From Mariprofundus sp. (GTDB taxonomy: Bacteria; Pseudomonadota; Zetaproteobacteria; Mariprofundales; Mariprofundaceae), in contig JAJFLE010000084.1 of NCBI GenBank assembly GCA_021772835.1, positions 1 to 64,000 on the forward strand: a stretch of DNA of 64,000 nucleotides, read 5' to 3'. Within the stretch, counting starts at the first letter, position 1; each line of letters opens with the position of its first letter. A model generated the notes under the pieces. The model was not told where the DNA came from, ran no database searches, and was given only the letters and a program-made list of their open reading frames with translations. A program made the translations under genes and the position numbers. Below, piece by piece: positions 25,924-36,194 of this stretch.

Positions 25924-28328
25924 ACTCTTTCCCCTGATCTAGCTGTTTGACTGGCATGTGGATGGTAAACGTAGTTCCCCGGCCCACCTCACTGGAAAGT
26001 TGCAAGCTACCGCCATGTTTGTCGACAACGATATTGTGAGAAATGGAGAGTCCCTGGCCGGTTCCCTTGCCAACGTCCTTGGTCGTAAAAAATGGATCAA
26101 ACACTTTGTTTTGCTGCTCTTCGGGTATGCCCTTGCCACTATCACTGATCTCAATCTGGATATATGTATCTATGTGGGAGGTACGAATGGTGATCAGTCC
26201 CTTCTCTTCGGGCGTTTCTTTCTGTTTATCTTCAATCGCATGCGCGGCATTGACAATCATATTCAGAAACACCTGATTGATCTCGGGCAGGCATTCAATC
26301 AACGGCAGTTTCTCATCCAGATCGGTCTTTAAGTCAGCCACATATTTCCATTCGTTACGCGAAACTGTGACCGTATTTTCAACGGCTTTGTTGATATCGG
26401 TCATCACCTTGTCTTTGCCCGGATGCGAGAACGATTTCATGGCAGCGACAATGCTGCTTGCCTTACCCACCCCATCCAGACTCTGCGATATGGCCAGCGG
26501 CACCTCGTCAAAGAGATAGGCAATGTCCGCTTCATCTTCGGCAACACTGAGTTTTTCAATCCACTCGACTGCCAGCCCCTGCTCAGTGCAATAATGCTTC
26601 AAACCCTGATATTCTCTGCACAACAACTGGATATCGGCAAATGAATCGCGCAGGAACCGGATGTTATCGCCCACATACTGCAGAGGCGTGTTCACCTCAT
26701 GCGCCACACCTGCGGCAAGCTCACCGATCGCCGTCATCTTCTGCGACAACTGCAGTTGATTTCCCAGCTGGATTCTTTTGGTGATATCGGCTGCCATAAT
26801 CAGGAGCCCAATAAATTCCCTCTGCTCATAAATGGCTGAAACCGAGGCCCCAATATAACCGTCTGATCCATCCGAACGTAAATATTTCAGATTATCCAGT
26901 CTGGCCTCGCCAATATTCCGACTCTCTACAACACTTCGGTCTACCACTTCCCAGTCCCAGCTAATATCGAGGCTAGAGAAGGGGCTGCCCAAGACATCAT
27001 CACAGCTGATTGCAAAAGCTTTTTCGGCCGCCTTATTCCACAGGTTAACCTTACCGTCAACATCCACTCCGATCAGAATATGAAGAGATGGTAGTGAGCA
27101 CCCTGTCAAGCAGTGCATGCTCCCTCGCCAGCTCCTCTCTGGCATGTTTCTGGCCTGTAATATCGCCACGGATAGCCATGTACTGGTATGGCTTTCCATC
27201 ACTATCGAGGAAAGGCACCATGGTCGTATCCACCCAGTAGGTTTGCCCATCTTTTGCTCGATTGAGTATTTCTCCATGCCAGACTTTTCCGGAGGAAATC
27301 GTACGCCACATCTCCCTGAAAAACGCCTTGGGATGAAATCCGGAATTCACGATATCGTGATTATTGCCAAGTAACTCTTCTCTGGAATACTTGCTAATTT
27401 CACAGAACTTTTCATTGGCATAGGTGATAGTTCCGCGTGTATCGGTGATGGCAACGATGGCATGCTGGTCAATCGCGTATTTCTCGAGTTCAAAGTCACG
27501 GAGGGCTTGCTTCAGATTTCGGGCTATCTGATTTTGTCTCCTGAATAGGAACAACACGTAGAAAAACAGTACCAATACGAAAAAAAACAGTAAGCTGCGA
27601 TAATATTCCGACTGCTCAACGGCAAGATGATGCTCTCGGGCATATCCTTCATATAGCTGAGTAATGGCTTGTTCTGTCTTTATTGCGAACAGGCGTTGCA
27701 CTATTTCGCGAACAGCTTGGTGCTCCCTGATCATCACCCGTGCGTGTTTGAGAACATGCCCGATTTCATCTGCATAACCTCCACCGTCGGACGTTGCAAG
27801 CTCCTGTATAAGTAATGTAATACTTTCCTCGAGCCTTGGGGTGGGCGATAGATTGAACATCAGAAGCGTGTCCAATAGATGCATTAAATTGTGTGACAAA
27901 TACTCATTTACCACATCTTCCACTTTATCGACGGCACCAGGCAGGTATAGCAGTGAGTTTCTTAGAATACCGCTATGAGATTTGAATTGATTAATCAGAC
28001 GAACCTTCTCTTTGAGTAGCGTTTCTATATCGGCAAGATCTTTGCCTGAACTGATACCATGCTGTGTAAATGCAACTTTCATTGCTGCTATTTTTTTCAT
28101 CATCTGCTTACTGTGATCTGAAATAGCATCCATATTCAGCTGCGCCAGATAACGCACTTCAAGAAGATCCTGATTCAACAAGCCATCGAAATCATTGAGC
28201 TGCTGTATCGAGTTGACCGTTTCAGAATACACATCTAAATCAATTGTTTGGCTCTTATGAAACATCAATGCAAGTCCGCTTAACAGAACAGAAATAATGA
28301 GCAGATGCAGATAATTCCCCTTACTCAC
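25916..28328 (-). pseudogene. membrane PAS-PAS sensor histidine kinase split by a one-base frameshift
   Basis: The 5' part (GTG start at 28328) encodes one membrane helix (7-22), a periplasmic all-helical sensor of about 220 residues resembling DAHL-type domains, a second helix (about 245-262) and a PAS domain ending [15 protein letters not shown]. It then stops after SYSDRSGC. In the next frame the protein continues [15 protein letters not shown] (second PAS), then the His box LAAGVAHEVNTPL and a HATPase with DSGKGIPEEQQ and GTGQGLSI. Removing one T at 27083/27084 restores an 803-residue kinase through TTISHILIGVD. It is either a real frameshift mutation or a sequencing error. The gene overlaps the peroxidase upstream and the HDOD regulator downstream. 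If expressed as two pieces, sensing and catalysis would be uncoupled. Confidence 0.85.
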
Positions 28329-29328
28329 GAAGTGGTTTTCCTTTATAGTTACCCACCAGCGTGCCCAGAAACTTGATTATCAATTCTACATCTTCGTCCA
28401 GAATATGTCGGCCAAGCTGGTATCTAGCCATCACATTTATGGCTTCATCTAACGTTTCGGCACTGCCGTCATGAAAATACGGTGCGGTCAACACTGCGAG
28501 CCTCAAGCTTGGTACCTTGAACACATGCCGATCAATTTCATCACCGCTCACATTAAATCGTCCAAAATCGACCCGGGTCACTGCACTTCTGTCAGCAAAG
28601 TAGTCATCCATTATACCGAATTTCTGAAACATATTGCCGCCAACATTCTGCCCCTGATGGCAGGCCACGCAGCCGTAAGACTTGAACAGTTCATAACCTT
28701 TCAATTCATCCTTGCTGATCGCTTCCTTATCACCACGCAGAAACTGGTCGAAACGGGAATCAACCACATTCAATGAGCGCTCGAATGTTGCGATGGCATT
28801 GCGCACATTGTCAGCGGTGATGCCGTCATTATAGATCGCGTTAAATTCACCTACATATCCGGGATCGGACTTTAATTGTGCGATTACATCGGGCCAGTTG
28901 CTGGCCATCACTTTGGGGTTATTGATCGGCCCGTTGATCTGTTCTTCCAGTGTATCCGCTCTGCCGTCCCAAAATTGAGAATAATTCAGGCCCGCGTTGA
29001 ACACGGTAGGTGCATTGATATCGCCCTCTACTCCGCCTACACCGATAGAGCGAACCAAGCCATCCACACCACCGCTATCAAGTTCATGGCAACTGGCACA
29101 GCTGATCTTGTTATCACTCGAGAGACGTGTCTCGTGAAACAGAGTCTCACCGAGCGAGGCCTTTCCATCATCCGGGCCAGGCGCGTATGGAACAGGCTGA
29201 ATAAACTCGCTACGTACGGCATTGACATCAATACCACTCCCTTCAGCGAGAGCAGATTGACAGCTAAAAAATAAGATCAGACTGATAAAGACCAAGTGCA
29301 TTATATTAACTATCGAGAATAAACACAT
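28321..29328 (-). CDS. di-haem cytochrome c peroxidase (MauG/CcpA family)
   Basis: This periplasmic di-haem peroxidase has two CxxCH haem sites: CASCHEL near residue 90 and CVACHQG near 225. Further conserved blocks are [25 protein letters not shown] and [11 protein letters not shown]. It reduces hydrogen peroxide with electrons from small c-type cytochromes. A signal peptide ([19 protein letters not shown]) directs export. The start is uncertain: ATG at 29328 or at 29301, neither with a good ribosome site; the track start is too long. Its stop overlaps the kinase start by 8 bases, so peroxidase and two-component genes are one operon. That suggests peroxide- or redox-linked signalling, as inference. 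Confidence 0.88.
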   Translation of the reverse strand: MCLFSIVNIMHLVFISLILFFSCQSALAEGSGIDVNAVRSEFIQPVPYAPGPDDGKASLGETLFHETRLSSDNKISCASCHELDSGGVDGLVRSIGVGGVEGDINAPTVFNAGLNYSQFWDGRADTLEEQINGPINNPKVMASNWPDVIAQLKSDPGYVGEFNAIYNDGITADNVRNAIATFERSLNVVDSRFDQFLRGDKEAISKDELKGYELFKSYGCVACHQGQNVGGNMFQKFGIMDDYFADRSAVTRVDFGRFNVSGDEIDRHVFKVPSLRLAVLTAPYFHDGSAETLDEAINVMARYQLGRHILDEDVELIIKFLGTLVGNYKGKPLRE

Positions 29329-29501
29329 AAACTTGAATTTTTTAACCCTATAAAAGGCCGTGTGAAAGCACAGGGCTTTGATATGCCTGCAACGCATGGG
29401 AAAGATGTGCAGGTCAGTCCACGCCTCAAGGGAAACCGGGTCAAACGTGATATTTCAGGGTGCCATAAGATTCCAAAAGGAAACGCAGGCCCATCCTTGT
29501 A

Positions 29502-29530
29502 TTGGACTTTTTTGATTGCCCCCCTAGAGT
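29502..29530 (+). promoter_or_regulatory. promoter of rplY
   Basis: TTGGAC (29502-29507) and TAGAGT (29525-29530) are 17 bases apart, upstream of the leader hairpins of rplY. Confidence 0.65.
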
Positions 29531-29538
29531 GCGCGCCC

Positions 29539-29599
29539 GCGTCGGGTAGAGCTAAACCGACGCACACCGTGACGGGATAACCCGACGGTGCATTTTTTT
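29539..29599 (+). promoter_or_regulatory. attenuator-like leader of rplY
   Basis: A first stem is GCGTCGG (29539-29545) with CCGACGC (29557-29563). A second is CACCGT-GA-CGGG (29565-29576) with CCCGACGGTG (29581-29590), loop ATAA, followed by CA and seven T residues: an intrinsic terminator. It ends directly before the ribosome site GGAGGA of rplY. The first arm CGTCGGG can also pair with CCCGACG of the terminator, giving mutually exclusive folds. Regulation by L25 or another factor is inference. Confidence 0.7.
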
Positions 29600-29611
29600 G
29601 GAGGATTCACC

Positions 29612-30250
29612 ATGAGTGATTATATTGTTGAAGCAGGACTTCGCGAAGAAACTGGCAGAGCAGCTACACGCCGTCTGCGCCGTGCAGGCAAACTGCCGGG
29701 CATTATTTATGGTGGAGGCAAGCCTGATATTGCCATCACAATGGATTACAACACTGTAAGCAAGCTGCTTAACGAAGAGCACTTCCATACCTCTATGATC
29801 GAAGTCAAGGTTGCAGGTTCGCGTGGTAAAAACACCGTACTGTTAAAAGACTCCCAGTATGATCCACTGATGGATACTGCTACTCACCTCGACTTCCTGC
29901 GCGTATCTGCATCAGACAGCATCACCATGGATGTTCAGGTTGTTGCTACCAACGTTGATCAGTGCCCGGGTGTAGCCGTAGGCGGTATGGTGGACATCAT
30001 TCGCCACAGCCTGCAAATCACCTGCCGTGCCGACTCAGTGCCTGAACACATCGAAATCGACTGCTCTGCACTTCAGCTGGGCGATACCATTCACATTGAA
30101 GACATTACACTGCCAGAAGGCGCTGAAGTTCATCATGAAGTCAACTTCACTGTCCTGAACATCTCTGTTCCTAAGGGTGCTAAAGGTGGTGATGCTACCG
30201 ATGAAGCGAGCGAAGAGACTGGAGAGGCCGGAGAGGCTGTCAGCGAGTAA
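29612..30250 (+). CDS. rplY: 50S ribosomal protein L25 / general stress protein Ctc
   Basis: L25 binds 5S rRNA. This is the longer Ctc type of 212 residues: an N-terminal L25 domain (LREETGRAATRRLRRAGKLPGIIYGG, about 1-95) plus a TL5 beta domain (about 95-185), with a Glu/Gly/Ala-rich acidic tail. The start at 29612 follows GGAGGATTCACC. It leads the rplY-pth-ychF cluster, which is conserved across many proteobacteria. An attenuator-like leader precedes it. Confidence 0.93.
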   Translation: MSDYIVEAGLREETGRAATRRLRRAGKLPGIIYGGGKPDIAITMDYNTVSKLLNEEHFHTSMIEVKVAGSRGKNTVLLKDSQYDPLMDTATHLDFLRVSASDSITMDVQVVATNVDQCPGVAVGGMVDIIRHSLQITCRADSVPEHIEIDCSALQLGDTIHIEDITLPEGAEVHHEVNFTVLNISVPKGAKGGDATDEASEETGEAGEAVSE

Positions 30251-30258
30251 CATATCAG

Positions 30259-30834
30259 ATGAAACTACTTGTAGGGCTGGGTAATCCCGGCAACAAGTAT
30301 GAGCAAACGCGCCATAACATCGGCTTTCGTTTTCTCGATCTGCTAGCAAGACATGAGGGGCTGCGTTTTGACGCGGCCCCTCGTTTCCATGCAGAAAAGG
30401 TCACCTGGGAAACCGCTACCGGACGTGTTCTGCTAATCAAACCACAAACATTTATGAATCACAGCGGTGATGCTGTTGCCGCACTGGCGCGTTACTATCA
30501 GGTGGAAGAGCAGGATATCGTTGTTGTTTACGATGATCTTGATCTGCCCAGTGGCAAACTGCGCATCAAAAAAGGTGGCGGGCACGGCGGCCACAATGGC
30601 CTGCGCTCCATCAATACGCATCTGCCGAGCGCTGATTATGTGCGCATCAAAATTGGTATCGGACGTCCCGCCCACGGTGATGTGTCAGCCTGGGTACTGG
30701 GTAAAGCCGAGGAAGGCGACCGGGCGGATGAAAGCCGTATTTTCGATGCCCTGCTCAAAGAAGTGAACACAATACTCGCTGGTGAAACTGACAAGGCTGC
30801 CAACCGTATTCATCTGGCAACACAAACGGAATAA
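30259..30834 (+). CDS. pth: peptidyl-tRNA hydrolase
   Basis: Pth frees tRNA from peptidyl-tRNA that drops off ribosomes. At 191 residues it has the usual length. It begins MKLLVGLGNPGNKYEQTRHN, with the conserved Asn and catalytic His in the TRHNIGF region. KPQTFMNHSGDAV and the VYDDLDLPSGKLRIKKGGG loop are both present. It is 8 bases after rplY and lies in the same operon. Confidence 0.97.
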   Translation: MKLLVGLGNPGNKYEQTRHNIGFRFLDLLARHEGLRFDAAPRFHAEKVTWETATGRVLLIKPQTFMNHSGDAVAALARYYQVEEQDIVVVYDDLDLPSGKLRIKKGGGHGGHNGLRSINTHLPSADYVRIKIGIGRPAHGDVSAWVLGKAEEGDRADESRIFDALLKEVNTILAGETDKAANRIHLATQTE

Positions 30835-30837
30835 TAA

Positions 30838-30863
30838 TTCACCGCTTGCTCCTCTGCGGTAAA
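30838..30863. repeat. minimal copy of the TTCACCGC palindromic element
   Basis: TTCACCGC...GCGGTAAA in the pth-ychF spacer has the terminal sequence of the longer elements at 35326 and 52878, with almost all of the interior missing. Confidence 0.55.
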
Positions 30864-30878
30864 TCTGAGGTTAAAAAC

Positions 30879-31973
30879 ATGGCACTGAGTATCGGAATTG
30901 TAGGCCTGCCCAACGTGGGAAAATCCACCCTGTTTAATGCTTTGAACGGCGGAGGTGCTGAAGCTGCCAACTACCCGTTCTGCACTATTGATCCCAATAT
31001 TGGCATTGTACCGGTGCCGGACAAACGTATTGATGCACTCTCCGCCATCGTTAAACCGCAGGCCACTCAGCATGCCATTGTCGAGTTTGTAGACATTGCA
31101 GGTCTTGTGGCTGGTGCTGCCAGTGGTGAAGGGCTTGGCAACAAGTTCCTGGCCAATATCCGCGAATGCGCGGCCATTGCACATGTGGTACGCTGCTTTG
31201 ATGATGAGAATGTGACACACGTTGCAGGTAAGATAGACCCATTATCCGATATCGAGATCATCGACACTGAGTTGATGCTCAAAGACATGGATGGTGTTCA
31301 GAAAGGCCTGATACGCATAGAGAAGCTGGCCCGCACCGGTGACAAGGAGGCCAAGACTCAGGTTGAAGTGTTCAAAAAGGTGAATCAGGGGCTGGAAGAC
31401 GGTATCCCTGTGCGTCGCCAAGGCCTGAGCAGTGATGAGTTGGCCATGGTCAAGGAGCTCTGCCTGCTGACGGCCAAACCTGTTCTTTATGTAACCAATG
31501 TTGATGATGGCTCACTGCCCGATGGCAACGCCTATGTCGAACAGGTTCGCAGCTTCGCAGCACAGGAGGGCGCTGGCGTTGCCGTTGTTTCCGCCCAGAT
31601 CGAGGCAGAGTTGGTGGAGATGGATGAGGAGTCGCGCACGGAATTTCTGGCTGACCTTGGCCTCTCCGAGCCGGGTCTGAATACCGTGATTCGCGAAGCT
31701 TATACACTGCTCGACCTGATCTCCTACTTCACTGCCGGTGTTAAAGAGGTGCGTGCATGGACGATTCATCGCGGTGATACAGCACCCAAAGCAGCTGCAG
31801 TCATCCATAATGACTTCGAAAAAGGGTTCATTCGTGCAGAGACTATCGCCTATGAGGACTTTGTTGCCTTAGGGGGCGAAGCCAGGAGCAAAGAAGCAGG
31901 CAAGATGCGGCTCGAAGGCAAGGATTACGTGGTCAATGATGGCGACGTGATGCACTTCCGCTTTAACGTCTAA
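30879..31973 (+). CDS. ychF: redox-regulated ATPase YchF / Obg-like ATPase
   Basis: YchF is an Obg-related P-loop NTPase that prefers ATP, binds ribosomes and is linked to oxidative-stress responses. The start at 30879 ([22 protein letters not shown]) shows the P-loop; the track start is 11 codons too long. Switch II is [20 protein letters not shown]. The NxxE-type specificity motif region and the C-terminal TGS domain ([20 protein letters not shown], ending DVMHFRFNV) are present. At 364 residues it is full length. It is third in rplY-pth-ychF. Confidence 0.96.
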   Translation: MALSIGIVGLPNVGKSTLFNALNGGGAEAANYPFCTIDPNIGIVPVPDKRIDALSAIVKPQATQHAIVEFVDIAGLVAGAASGEGLGNKFLANIRECAAIAHVVRCFDDENVTHVAGKIDPLSDIEIIDTELMLKDMDGVQKGLIRIEKLARTGDKEAKTQVEVFKKVNQGLEDGIPVRRQGLSSDELAMVKELCLLTAKPVLYVTNVDDGSLPDGNAYVEQVRSFAAQEGAGVAVVSAQIEAELVEMDEESRTEFLADLGLSEPGLNTVIREAYTLLDLISYFTAGVKEVRAWTIHRGDTAPKAAAVIHNDFEKGFIRAETIAYEDFVALGGEARSKEAGKMRLEGKDYVVNDGDVMHFRFNV

Positions 31974-31979
31974 AGGAGC

Positions 31980-32145
31980 TTAACCGCAAAGTATCGTAAA
32001 GGATGATCAAACTTCATGGGTTTTCACGTATGCAACATCAGCCTTGTCATTCGCCATTGATCACCCTTTTCAGAAGTACTCTGCGTAACGTTGCGCCAAG
32101 GTGAATTACGCTTGTGCAAGAGAGAGTGCTCTGCGCTGAAAACCT
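31980..32145. repeat. degenerate copy of the TTCACCGC palindromic element
   Basis: AACCGCAAAGTA...AAAGGATGATCA is answered by TGATCACCCTTTT...GTACTCTGCG, an imperfect inverted repeat in the ychF-ppa spacer. A further CTCTGCGCTGAAAA end lies near 32130-32143. The boundaries are uncertain and there may be two nested copies. Confidence 0.5.
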
Positions 32146-32209
32146 TCATGTACTTCATCACCTTTGTGGTGAATAATTACGCAAACACAAATCAAAAGGG
32201 AGAATAATC

Positions 32210-32743
32210 GTGGATATTACAAAAATTCCAGCGGGCGAAAATCCGCCTGAAGATATCAATGTAGTGATCGAAGTGCCTCAGCACGGCGATCCGATCAAAT
32301 ACGAACTGGATAAAGCATCGGGCGCTGTTTTTGTTGATCGCTTCATGCACACCGCCATGCACTATCCGTGCAACTACGGTTTTGTGCCAAACACACTATC
32401 GGATGATGGTGACCCGGTGGATGTACTGGTCGTATCCCAATTCCCTTTGATTCCTGGCTGCGTAATTAACTGTCGCCCGGTTGGCGTTTTGATGATGGAG
32501 GATGAAGCAGGCATGGATGCAAAAGTGCTCGCGGTTCCATCTTCAAAATTGAAACCGGTTTATTGCAATGTGAAGGGGCCGGAAGATCTGCCTGCATTCC
32601 TGATCGACCAGATCAAACATTTCTTTGAACACTACAAAGATCTGGAAAAGAACAAGTGGGTAAAAGTAACCGGCTGGGGTGATGCTGAAGCTGCCAAGAA
32701 GGAAATTATGGATTCGATAGCCAGTTATAAGGCTGAAGCTTGA
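32210..32743 (+). CDS. ppa: soluble inorganic pyrophosphatase
   Basis: A family I pyrophosphatase of 177 residues. Catalytic Asp-rich motif DGDPVDVLV matches the DxDPxDVLV signature, and the [18 protein letters not shown] block is intact. It starts at GTG 32210 ([22 protein letters not shown]) after AAAGGGAG. It lies next to the membrane pyrophosphatase hppA, so the cell has both a heat-releasing and an energy-conserving route for PPi. A terminator separates the two. Confidence 0.95.
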   Translation: MDITKIPAGENPPEDINVVIEVPQHGDPIKYELDKASGAVFVDRFMHTAMHYPCNYGFVPNTLSDDGDPVDVLVVSQFPLIPGCVINCRPVGVLMMEDEAGMDAKVLAVPSSKLKPVYCNVKGPEDLPAFLIDQIKHFFEHYKDLEKNKWVKVTGWGDAEAAKKEIMDSIASYKAEA

Positions 32744-32767
32744 CGCGTTGGGTATGAAACATCATAA

Positions 32768-32799
32768 AGGTGGCTGAGCAATCAGCCACCTTTTTTTTG
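32768..32799 (+). terminator. intrinsic terminator between ppa and hppA
   Basis: The stem AAGGTGGCTGA / TCAGCCACCTT with loop GCAA is followed by a run of T. It overlaps the upstream extension of the hppA track ORF, supporting the later hppA start. Confidence 0.93.
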
Positions 32800-32826
32800 G
32801 AGCTTGGAAACACACAGGGAGAGAAC

Positions 32827-34827
32827 ATGGGAGAGAGTATAATCCCCGTCATTATAGGCGGAATTGGCCTGATCATCGCACTGTATCTGTATCAGCTGGT
32901 GAAACGGTATCCGGCAGGTCAGGGTCTGGTCGCTGAAATTGCCGAAGCCATCCATCTCGGTGCCATGGTGTTCATGAAACGTGAATATACGATTCTTGCT
33001 GCATTTGTCGTCATTGTTGCTGTCATACTGGCATTCACCTTAGGTTTGAATACCACCATCTCTTTTCTTGCCGGCGCCATCTGCTCGGCACTTGCCGGTT
33101 ACCTCGGTATGTTCGCAGCAACTCAGGCTAATGTGCGCACGGCCATGGCAGCTCAGCACCACGGCGCAGCCAAGGCACTGATCATTGCTTTCTACGGCGG
33201 CTCGATCATGGGGCTGGTCGTTGCCTCTCTTGGCCTTCTTGGCCTTGGCACGCTCTACCTCTTCTTCGGCGGTGATCCTGAAACTGCCCATGCCATCCAC
33301 GGCTTCGGTATGGGTGCATCATCCGTTGCCCTGTTCTCACGCGTGGGCGGCGGCATTTTCACCAAAAGTGCCGATGTCGGTGCCGATCTGGTTGGCAAGA
33401 TTGAAGCTGGCATTCCGGAAGATGACCCGCGCAATCCCGGTGTTATTGCTGATAATGTTGGCGATAATGTTGGCGACGTAGCAGGTATGGGTTCGGATAT
33501 CTTCGAATCTTACTGCGGTGCTATTATTGCAACAATCGCCATGGCTTCGACCATGGCTGCCGACATTCTTGACCCGTTGGGTCAACAACAGACGCTGATG
33601 TTTCTGCCACTGGCACTGGCTTCGATCGGCCTGATCTGTTCAGTGCTGGGTATTTTTCTGGTACGCGCTTCAGCCAGGCGAGACCCGCATCTGGCCTTAC
33701 GTATAGGCACCACCGGCGCATCAGTCATTTTCATCATAGCGGCCTTCTTTCTCGTCGACACCATGCACGTTTCGCTGTCAGTCTGGGGGGCCATTGTCTC
33801 CGGGTCTGTTGGTGGCATCATTATCGGCATCGTCACTGAATATTATACCGGCGGAAAACCGGTTCGTGATATCGCCAAATCCGGTGAAACCGGTCCCGCC
33901 ACCGTGTTGATTTCAGGGTTTGCCATTGGCATGCAGTCCGTCGTGATGCCAACCCTGACCATTGCCGCCATCATTTTTGCATCCACCCAACTCTGCGGGC
34001 TCTACGGCGTAGGCATTGCAGCTGTCGGTATGCTGGCAACCGTCGGCATTACCATGGCCATCGATGCCTATGGTCCTGTTGCCGATAATGCCGGGGGTAT
34101 TGCCGAAATGGCCGGCATGGGGGAAGAGACTCGTATCATTACAGACTCACTTGATGAACTGGGCAACACCACTGCCGCTATCGGCAAAGGTTTTGCCATC
34201 GGTGCGGCAGCCCTTGCAGCACTTGCAATCATTGCTGCCTTTGTGGAAACCGTTTCACTGCATAACCCGGATTTCATCCTGAATCTGAATGATCCGCTGG
34301 TCCTGGTCGGCATGTTCATTGGCGGCATATTCCCCTTCCTCGTGGCCTCTTTAACCATGACTGCCGTAGGCCATGCCGCGTTTGAAATGATCAAGGAGAT
34401 TCGTCGTCAGTTCCGTGAGATCCCGGGTCTGATGGATGGCACAGGTAAACCGGATCACGCTTCATGCATTAACATTGCTACGACAGCTGCCCTGAAAAAA
34501 ATGGTATTGCCCGGAGTACTGGCAGTCGCAGCACCGGTTGTGGTTGGTTTCGTACTCGGGCCTGAATCACTCGGTGGCATGCTGGCCGGTGCGCTGGTCT
34601 GTTGCGTACTGATGGCACTCATGATGTCCAATGCCGGTGGCGCCTGGGACAATGCCAAAAAGTATGTCGAGAAAGGCAATCTCGGCGGCAAGGGTTCCGA
34701 CGTACACAAGGCTGTCGTAGTTGGTGATACTGTTGGCGATCCATTCAAGGATACATCCGGCCCGTCCATGAACATTCTGATTAATGTGATGGCTATCGTA
34801 TCTTTGGTGATCGCACCACTGCTATAA
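32827..34827 (+). CDS. hppA: membrane-bound ion-pumping pyrophosphatase
   Basis: HppA couples PPi hydrolysis to H+ or Na+ export across the inner membrane. The start at 32827 ([14 protein letters not shown]) follows AGGGAGA and gives 666 residues with about 16 helices. The catalytic PPi/Mg motifs are [22 protein letters not shown] ([11 protein letters not shown]), [16 protein letters not shown] and a C-terminal [14 protein letters not shown]. The segment [10 protein letters not shown] has Ala and Gly where the K+-independent subgroup has Lys and Thr, so it should be the K+-dependent type. Whether it pumps H+ or Na+ cannot be settled here. Confidence 0.95.
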   Translation: MGESIIPVIIGGIGLIIALYLYQLVKRYPAGQGLVAEIAEAIHLGAMVFMKREYTILAAFVVIVAVILAFTLGLNTTISFLAGAICSALAGYLGMFAATQANVRTAMAAQHHGAAKALIIAFYGGSIMGLVVASLGLLGLGTLYLFFGGDPETAHAIHGFGMGASSVALFSRVGGGIFTKSADVGADLVGKIEAGIPEDDPRNPGVIADNVGDNVGDVAGMGSDIFESYCGAIIATIAMASTMAADILDPLGQQQTLMFLPLALASIGLICSVLGIFLVRASARRDPHLALRIGTTGASVIFIIAAFFLVDTMHVSLSVWGAIVSGSVGGIIIGIVTEYYTGGKPVRDIAKSGETGPATVLISGFAIGMQSVVMPTLTIAAIIFASTQLCGLYGVGIAAVGMLATVGITMAIDAYGPVADNAGGIAEMAGMGEETRIITDSLDELGNTTAAIGKGFAIGAAALAALAIIAAFVETVSLHNPDFILNLNDPLVLVGMFIGGIFPFLVASLTMTAVGHAAFEMIKEIRRQFREIPGLMDGTGKPDHASCINIATTAALKKMVLPGVLAVAAPVVVGFVLGPESLGGMLAGALVCCVLMALMMSNAGGAWDNAKKYVEKGNLGGKGSDVHKAVVVGDTVGDPFKDTSGPSMNILINVMAIVSLVIAPLL

Positions 34828-34866
34828 TAGCGGATATAAATATGATTCAATCAGGAGTAGAAAACC

Positions 34867-35322
34867 ATGAGTGACGATCTGAAAGAAAATGTAATGGATA
34901 GCAATATCTGGCTACGGCTGCTGTTTATGCTGTTGTTTGCTGTAGTCTTCGCTGCCACACGTGTGGTTCTGGTGGTAGTCATTGCCGTGCAGTTCCTTTG
35001 GGTATTGTTTACCGGCAAGCGCAACGACCAGTTGCTCTCCTTCGGCAGCCAGCTGGCCACCTTCATCTATCAGATTTACCGTTATCTGAGCTTTAATACT
35101 GAAAAGCGGCCATTCCCCTTTGATGACTTTCCGTCTTCTCAAGCATTGCTGGATGACAGTGTGGAAGATGATGTCGAAACCGTTGAAGCTGAACCTGTGA
35201 TCGAAAAATCCGCACCTGCTAAAGAAACAGAACCTGCAGCACCAACAGAAAAATCTGTTGATAACTCTGTTGATGCTGCTTCAGAAACCGGTGTGGAATC
35301 AGAAGTAGAGAAGAAAGGCTGA
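34867..35322 (+). CDS. DUF4389 membrane protein
   Basis: This 151-residue protein has one or two membrane helices (WLRLLFMLLFAVVFAATRVVLVVVIAVQFLW). A short conserved stretch follows (GKRNDQLLSFGSQLATFIYQIYRYLSF), typical of DUF4389 proteins of unknown role. The C-terminal third is Glu/Ala/Ser/Thr-rich and likely disordered. It starts at ATG 34867 after AGGAGTAGAAAACC, 40 bases from hppA, so it could be co-transcribed with it. Confidence 0.75.
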   Translation: MSDDLKENVMDSNIWLRLLFMLLFAVVFAATRVVLVVVIAVQFLWVLFTGKRNDQLLSFGSQLATFIYQIYRYLSFNTEKRPFPFDDFPSSQALLDDSVEDDVETVEAEPVIEKSAPAKETEPAAPTEKSVDNSVDAASETGVESEVEKKG

Positions 35323-35325
35323 TTA

Positions 35326-35471
35326 TTCACCGCAGAGTACACGGCGAAAAAGCGAACAGGACGGCCGTACTAACTGACTGCATCCAGTGATCATGATAAC
35401 GAGTCATGGAATCAACCGGTTTGAAAAAACGAACCGATTATCGTTTTTCCCTCTGCATACCCTGCGGTGAA
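35326..35471. repeat. TTCACCGCAG palindromic dispersed element
   Basis: This 146-bp spacer element is bounded by TTCACCGCAGAGTAC at the left and, inverted, TTCACCGCAGGGTAT at the right. The arms continue with partial pairing (CGAAAAAGCGAA against GGGAAAAACGATAA). It lies between two convergent genes and may also terminate transcription. It is related to the elements at 30838, 31980 and 52878. Confidence 0.7.
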
Positions 35472-35477
35472 GGTTTT

Positions 35478-36194
35478 TTACCCGCCCAGCTCGCGGGTGG
35501 CCGCCTCAATATCGGTTTTCAACCGCTCCAGCAGTTCATTGCGTTTCATCGCTGCCACCTCTTCTGGCGGGATATAGGGTAAGAAACGGAAGGTGATCGT
35601 GCCCGGTGTTTTGATAAAGCTGCGCTTGGGCCACAAGGCTCCGGCATTATGCGCCATCGGCAAAATACCTGATTTTGCCTTCTGTGCCAGAATGATACCA
35701 CCGGGCTGGTAGTGCCCTGTGCTGCCAACAGCTGAACGCGTCCCCTCAGGGAAAATCACCACCCAGCGGTCTTGCTCAAGCATGGCCGTGCCATCCTTGA
35801 TCACTTGTTTGATCGCTTCGCGCGGAGAACCACGGCGAATGCCAATCGTACCCATCAACGCCAGCGCCCAGCCGAAGAAAGGAATATTGAACAGCTCACG
35901 CTTGAGTATCCATGTATAGGGTGGCACCAGAATCGGCATAGCCACGGTTTCAGCGGCCGACTGATGCTTGGCCACCACCACGCAGGCATGATCAGGCATA
36001 TGCGCTTTACCCTCGATAACAATACGGATACCGCAGAGCAGCCTGAGTAGTAAAAATGTGGTATTCGACCACATTTTCGCCCACAGCCACGATGCTGGAA
36101 AACCGAATGGTCGAGACAGGATCACCAGCAGTGAAAACAACGGTGTCAGAACCATGAAACAGACATTGAACAGCGCCGAACGGATCATCAACAT
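35478..36194 (-). CDS. plsC: 1-acyl-sn-glycerol-3-phosphate acyltransferase
   Basis: A PlsC-type acyltransferase of 238 residues acylates lysophosphatidate at the inner membrane. An N-terminal membrane anchor (LFNVCFMVLTPLFSLLVIL) precedes the motifs. Motif I is KHQSAAET, a variant of NHxxxxD in which the catalytic His is kept but the Asp position carries Glu. Motif III is FPEGTRS, and motif II includes GWALALMGTIGIRRG. The start overlaps the gmhB stop (TGATG), so the genes are coupled. The H-x4-E variant is also seen in a subset of PlsC-like proteins, so acceptor specificity is uncertain. Confidence 0.88.
   Translation of the reverse strand: MLMIRSALFNVCFMVLTPLFSLLVILSRPFGFPASWLWAKMWSNTTFLLLRLLCGIRIVIEGKAHMPDHACVVVAKHQSAAETVAMPILVPPYTWILKRELFNIPFFGWALALMGTIGIRRGSPREAIKQVIKDGTAMLEQDRWVVIFPEGTRSAVGSTGHYQPGGIILAQKAKSGILPMAHNAGALWPKRSFIKTPGTITFRFLPYIPPEEVAAMKRNELLERLKTDIEAATRELGG

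Noticed and set aside
29362-29580. Plus-strand 72-residue ORF upstream of rplY
   Set aside because: It covers the promoter and attenuator hairpins and has no homology, so it is a chance frame.
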